From NCBI RefSeq assembly GCF_002498065.1, contig NZ_DAFZ01000102.1, positions 1 to 6,569 of the forward strand: 6,569 nucleotides of DNA, in the 5' to 3' direction. Origin of the DNA: Methanoculleus sp. UBA208. Lineage in GTDB: Archaea > Halobacteriota > Methanomicrobia > Methanomicrobiales > Methanoculleaceae. The notes beneath the pieces are model-generated. The model ran no database searches. It was not told the origin of the DNA and worked only from the letters and a program-made list of their open reading frames with translations. The position numbers were made by a program, and so were the translations under genes. Of the stretch, positions 5,747 through 6,569 are shown one piece after another. Position 1 is the stretch's first letter. The number at the start of each line of letters is the position of its first letter.

Positions 5747-5782
5747 GTTTACAATTGCTTTATTATTTTTTGTTTTGTAAAC
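5747..5782 (-). promoter_or_regulatory. Inverted-repeat operator with AT-rich promoter core
   Basis: Perfect 8-bp arms GTTTACAA (5747-5754) and TTGTAAAC (5775-5782) are separated by 20 bp; with one mismatch the arms extend to 10 bp. The spacer is AT-rich and on the minus strand contains AATAATAAAG (near 5758-5767), a TATA candidate about 40 bp before the ATG. The arms are centred 28 bp apart, between two and three helical turns, fitting two bound dimers or one tetramer of the XRE protein encoded just downstream. Autorepression is inferred. Confidence 0.55.
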
Positions 5783-5802
5783 TAAATGGTGTCTCGCGAT
5801 AT

Positions 5803-5816
5803 TTGTATATATTCGT
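5803..5816. promoter_or_regulatory. Second TATA-like box in the divergent intergenic region
   Basis: TTGTATATATTCG is nearly symmetric and reads as a TATA box on both strands. On the minus strand CGAATATATAC would start transcription near 5782, just at the inverted repeat, giving a leader of about 60 bases for the HTH-peptidase gene. On the plus strand it would start near 5834, about 140 bases before the exonuclease. Which direction is used cannot be told from sequence. Confidence 0.35.
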
Positions 5817-5933
5817 TCTGGTATGGTGGCGGCGTTGAGCGGGCCGGGTCACCCGGTGGTGGCTGATCTATCTCGTGGCGCTGGAAATGCTGGATTTAAG
5901 CGTAATCGCTGTTCTTGCCCCTTGTTGCTCCTG

Positions 5934-5949
5934 TGAGAAAGTTATATTC
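5934..5949 (+). promoter_or_regulatory. BRE/TATA-like promoter of the exonuclease
   Basis: GAGAAAG followed by TTATATTC is a good BRE plus TATA match, centred near 5945, 28 bp before the ATG at 5973. The intervening CTTTCCTTCGTCGTTTTTC has no Shine-Dalgarno sequence, so a leaderless transcript starting at the ATG is likely. Confidence 0.5.
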
Positions 5950-5972
5950 TTTCCTTCGTCGTTTTTCAACAT

Positions 5973-6569
5973 ATGGTGGCGGAGCCTTCCGGAAATCGCG
6001 GAACGTACCTGATCGTCGACACGGAGACGACCGGGACGCTCAAGACAGGTCGCTCGCCTCCCCGCCTCGTTGAGATTGCCTGGCCGGTCTGCGATGTCGT
6101 GGGAGAAGTCTTGGAGAGGGACGACCGGGTCATTCGTCCGGATGGCTTCACGATCCCGGTGAGCGCCTCCCGGATCCACGGGATCACCACCGGGTACGCC
6201 CGGCGGGCTGGTGTGCCCGTCCGCGAGGCTCTTGATGCTCTCTCTCTGGTTGCAAACAAGAGTTCTACGATTGTCGCGCATAATCTCAGGTTTGACCTTG
6301 CAGTCATCGCGGGTGAATACAGGCGTGTCGGCGTTCCTGACCCGCTCGCCGCTTTGCCCGGCATATGTACAATGGAGTCAACGTCGTCACTCTGCAAGAT
6401 CCGGCGGGGAAGTGGATACAAGTGGCCGACACTCTCTGAACTTCATCAAACACTCTTTAGCCACCCCTACGAGGGTGCTGCTCATCGCGCAGCTGGCGAC
6501 GCAGAGGCGTGTGCACGTTGTTTTTTTGCTCTCAAAGAGACGGGTTTTTGGGCTTTGTTGAATTCCTCC
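5973..6569 (+). CDS. DnaQ-like DEDDh 3'-5' exonuclease, open at right edge
   Basis: A frame of 199 codons with no stop before the window ends, translated by hand. It is a 3'-5' exonuclease of the DnaQ/RNase T superfamily (two-metal-ion removal of nucleotides from DNA or RNA 3' ends). Motif ExoI is YLIVDTETTG with Asp16 and Glu18; ExoII is VAHNLRFDL with His103 and Asp108; ExoIII is HRAAGD with His171 and Asp176 (H-x4-D, the DEDDh subtype). SRIHGIT, common between ExoI and ExoII, is also present, so the catalytic core is complete. Substrate (DNA proofreading-like, repair or RNA) cannot be told. The ATG at 5973 is followed directly by GTG; ATG is preferred because a TATA box lies 28 bp before it. 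Such proteins usually end shortly after the ExoIII helix. Here the last residues (about 193-199) are encoded by sequence identical to an IS-type terminal repeat, so the natural C-terminus may be replaced. Confidence 0.85.
   Translation, partial: MVAEPSGNRGTYLIVDTETTGTLKTGRSPPRLVEIAWPVCDVVGEVLERDDRVIRPDGFTIPVSASRIHGITTGYARRAGVPVREALDALSLVANKSSTIVAHNLRFDLAVIAGEYRRVGVPDPLAALPGICTMESTSSLCKIRRGSGYKWPTLSELHQTLFSHPYEGAAHRAAGDAEACARCFFALKETGFWALLNSS
6551..6569 (+). mobile_element. Possible left end of an IS5-family (IS903-type) element, cut by window edge
   Basis: GGCTTTGTTGAA (6551-6562) is identical to the left end of the 208-bp unit at 2527 and to the first 12 bases of the IS903 terminal repeat (from memory: GGCTTTGTTGAATAAATC). 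As at 2527, it follows a T-run. It lies where the exonuclease should be about to end. The rest of the element, if it exists, is beyond the window, so only the 12-mer and its position support this. Confidence 0.4.

Noticed and set aside
1..6569. CRISPR arrays, tRNA or rRNA genes
   Set aside because: No regularly spaced direct repeats, no tRNA-like cloverleaf with a TTCGA-type arm, and no rRNA sequence were seen on either strand.

Overview
The window looks like chromosomal DNA of a methanogenic euryarchaeon, most likely Methanomicrobiales and Methanoculleus-like. The pointers are an archaeal TruD, the archaeal-type riboflavin/F420 pyrimidine reductase, archaeosortase A, transcription factor S, and a GC-rich, GTC/CTC/CGG-rich codon style. 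The genus is inferred from protein style, since no rRNA is present.

Layout, left to right. The 3' part of truD (+, cut by the left edge just at the catalytic motif) converges on an arfC-type reductase (-). A CDP-alcohol phosphatidyltransferase of archaetidylinositol-phosphate-synthase type (+) converges on archaeosortase A (-). The 314-bp gap between those two holds a 208-bp unit (2527-2734) bounded by a 16-bp terminal inverted repeat. All 16 positions of this repeat could pair as RNA, three of them by G.U. Transcription factor S (+) follows, with a clear hairpin/T-rich terminator. A minus-strand, less GC-rich two-gene operon comes next: a fused XRE-HTH/ImmA-IrrE metallopeptidase and, 9 bp downstream, a PIN-domain protein. 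This looks like a type II toxin-antitoxin or protease-regulated stress module. The last gene (+) is a DEDDh 3'-5' exonuclease that stays open to the right edge.

How the genes relate. The left half is housekeeping: tRNA modification, flavin/F420 precursor synthesis, polar lipid head groups, C-terminal lipid anchoring of surface proteins, and transcript cleavage. The CDP-alcohol transferase and archaeosortase may be functionally linked, because C-terminal lipid anchoring needs a polar lipid. The right half looks accessory: the HTH-protease/PIN pair has its own operator-like inverted repeat upstream.

Two further patterns stand out. The 12-mer that opens the 208-bp unit recurs exactly at 6551-6562, in the last 19 bases of the window and inside the C-terminal tail of the exonuclease frame. 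It equals the start of the IS903-type (IS5 family) terminal repeat, so an insertion sequence may begin there. Several genes also carry a BRE/TATA-like box centred 28-30 bp before the start codon with no good Shine-Dalgarno site, which suggests leaderless transcripts. The toxin-antitoxin-like operon instead has a clear Shine-Dalgarno site.
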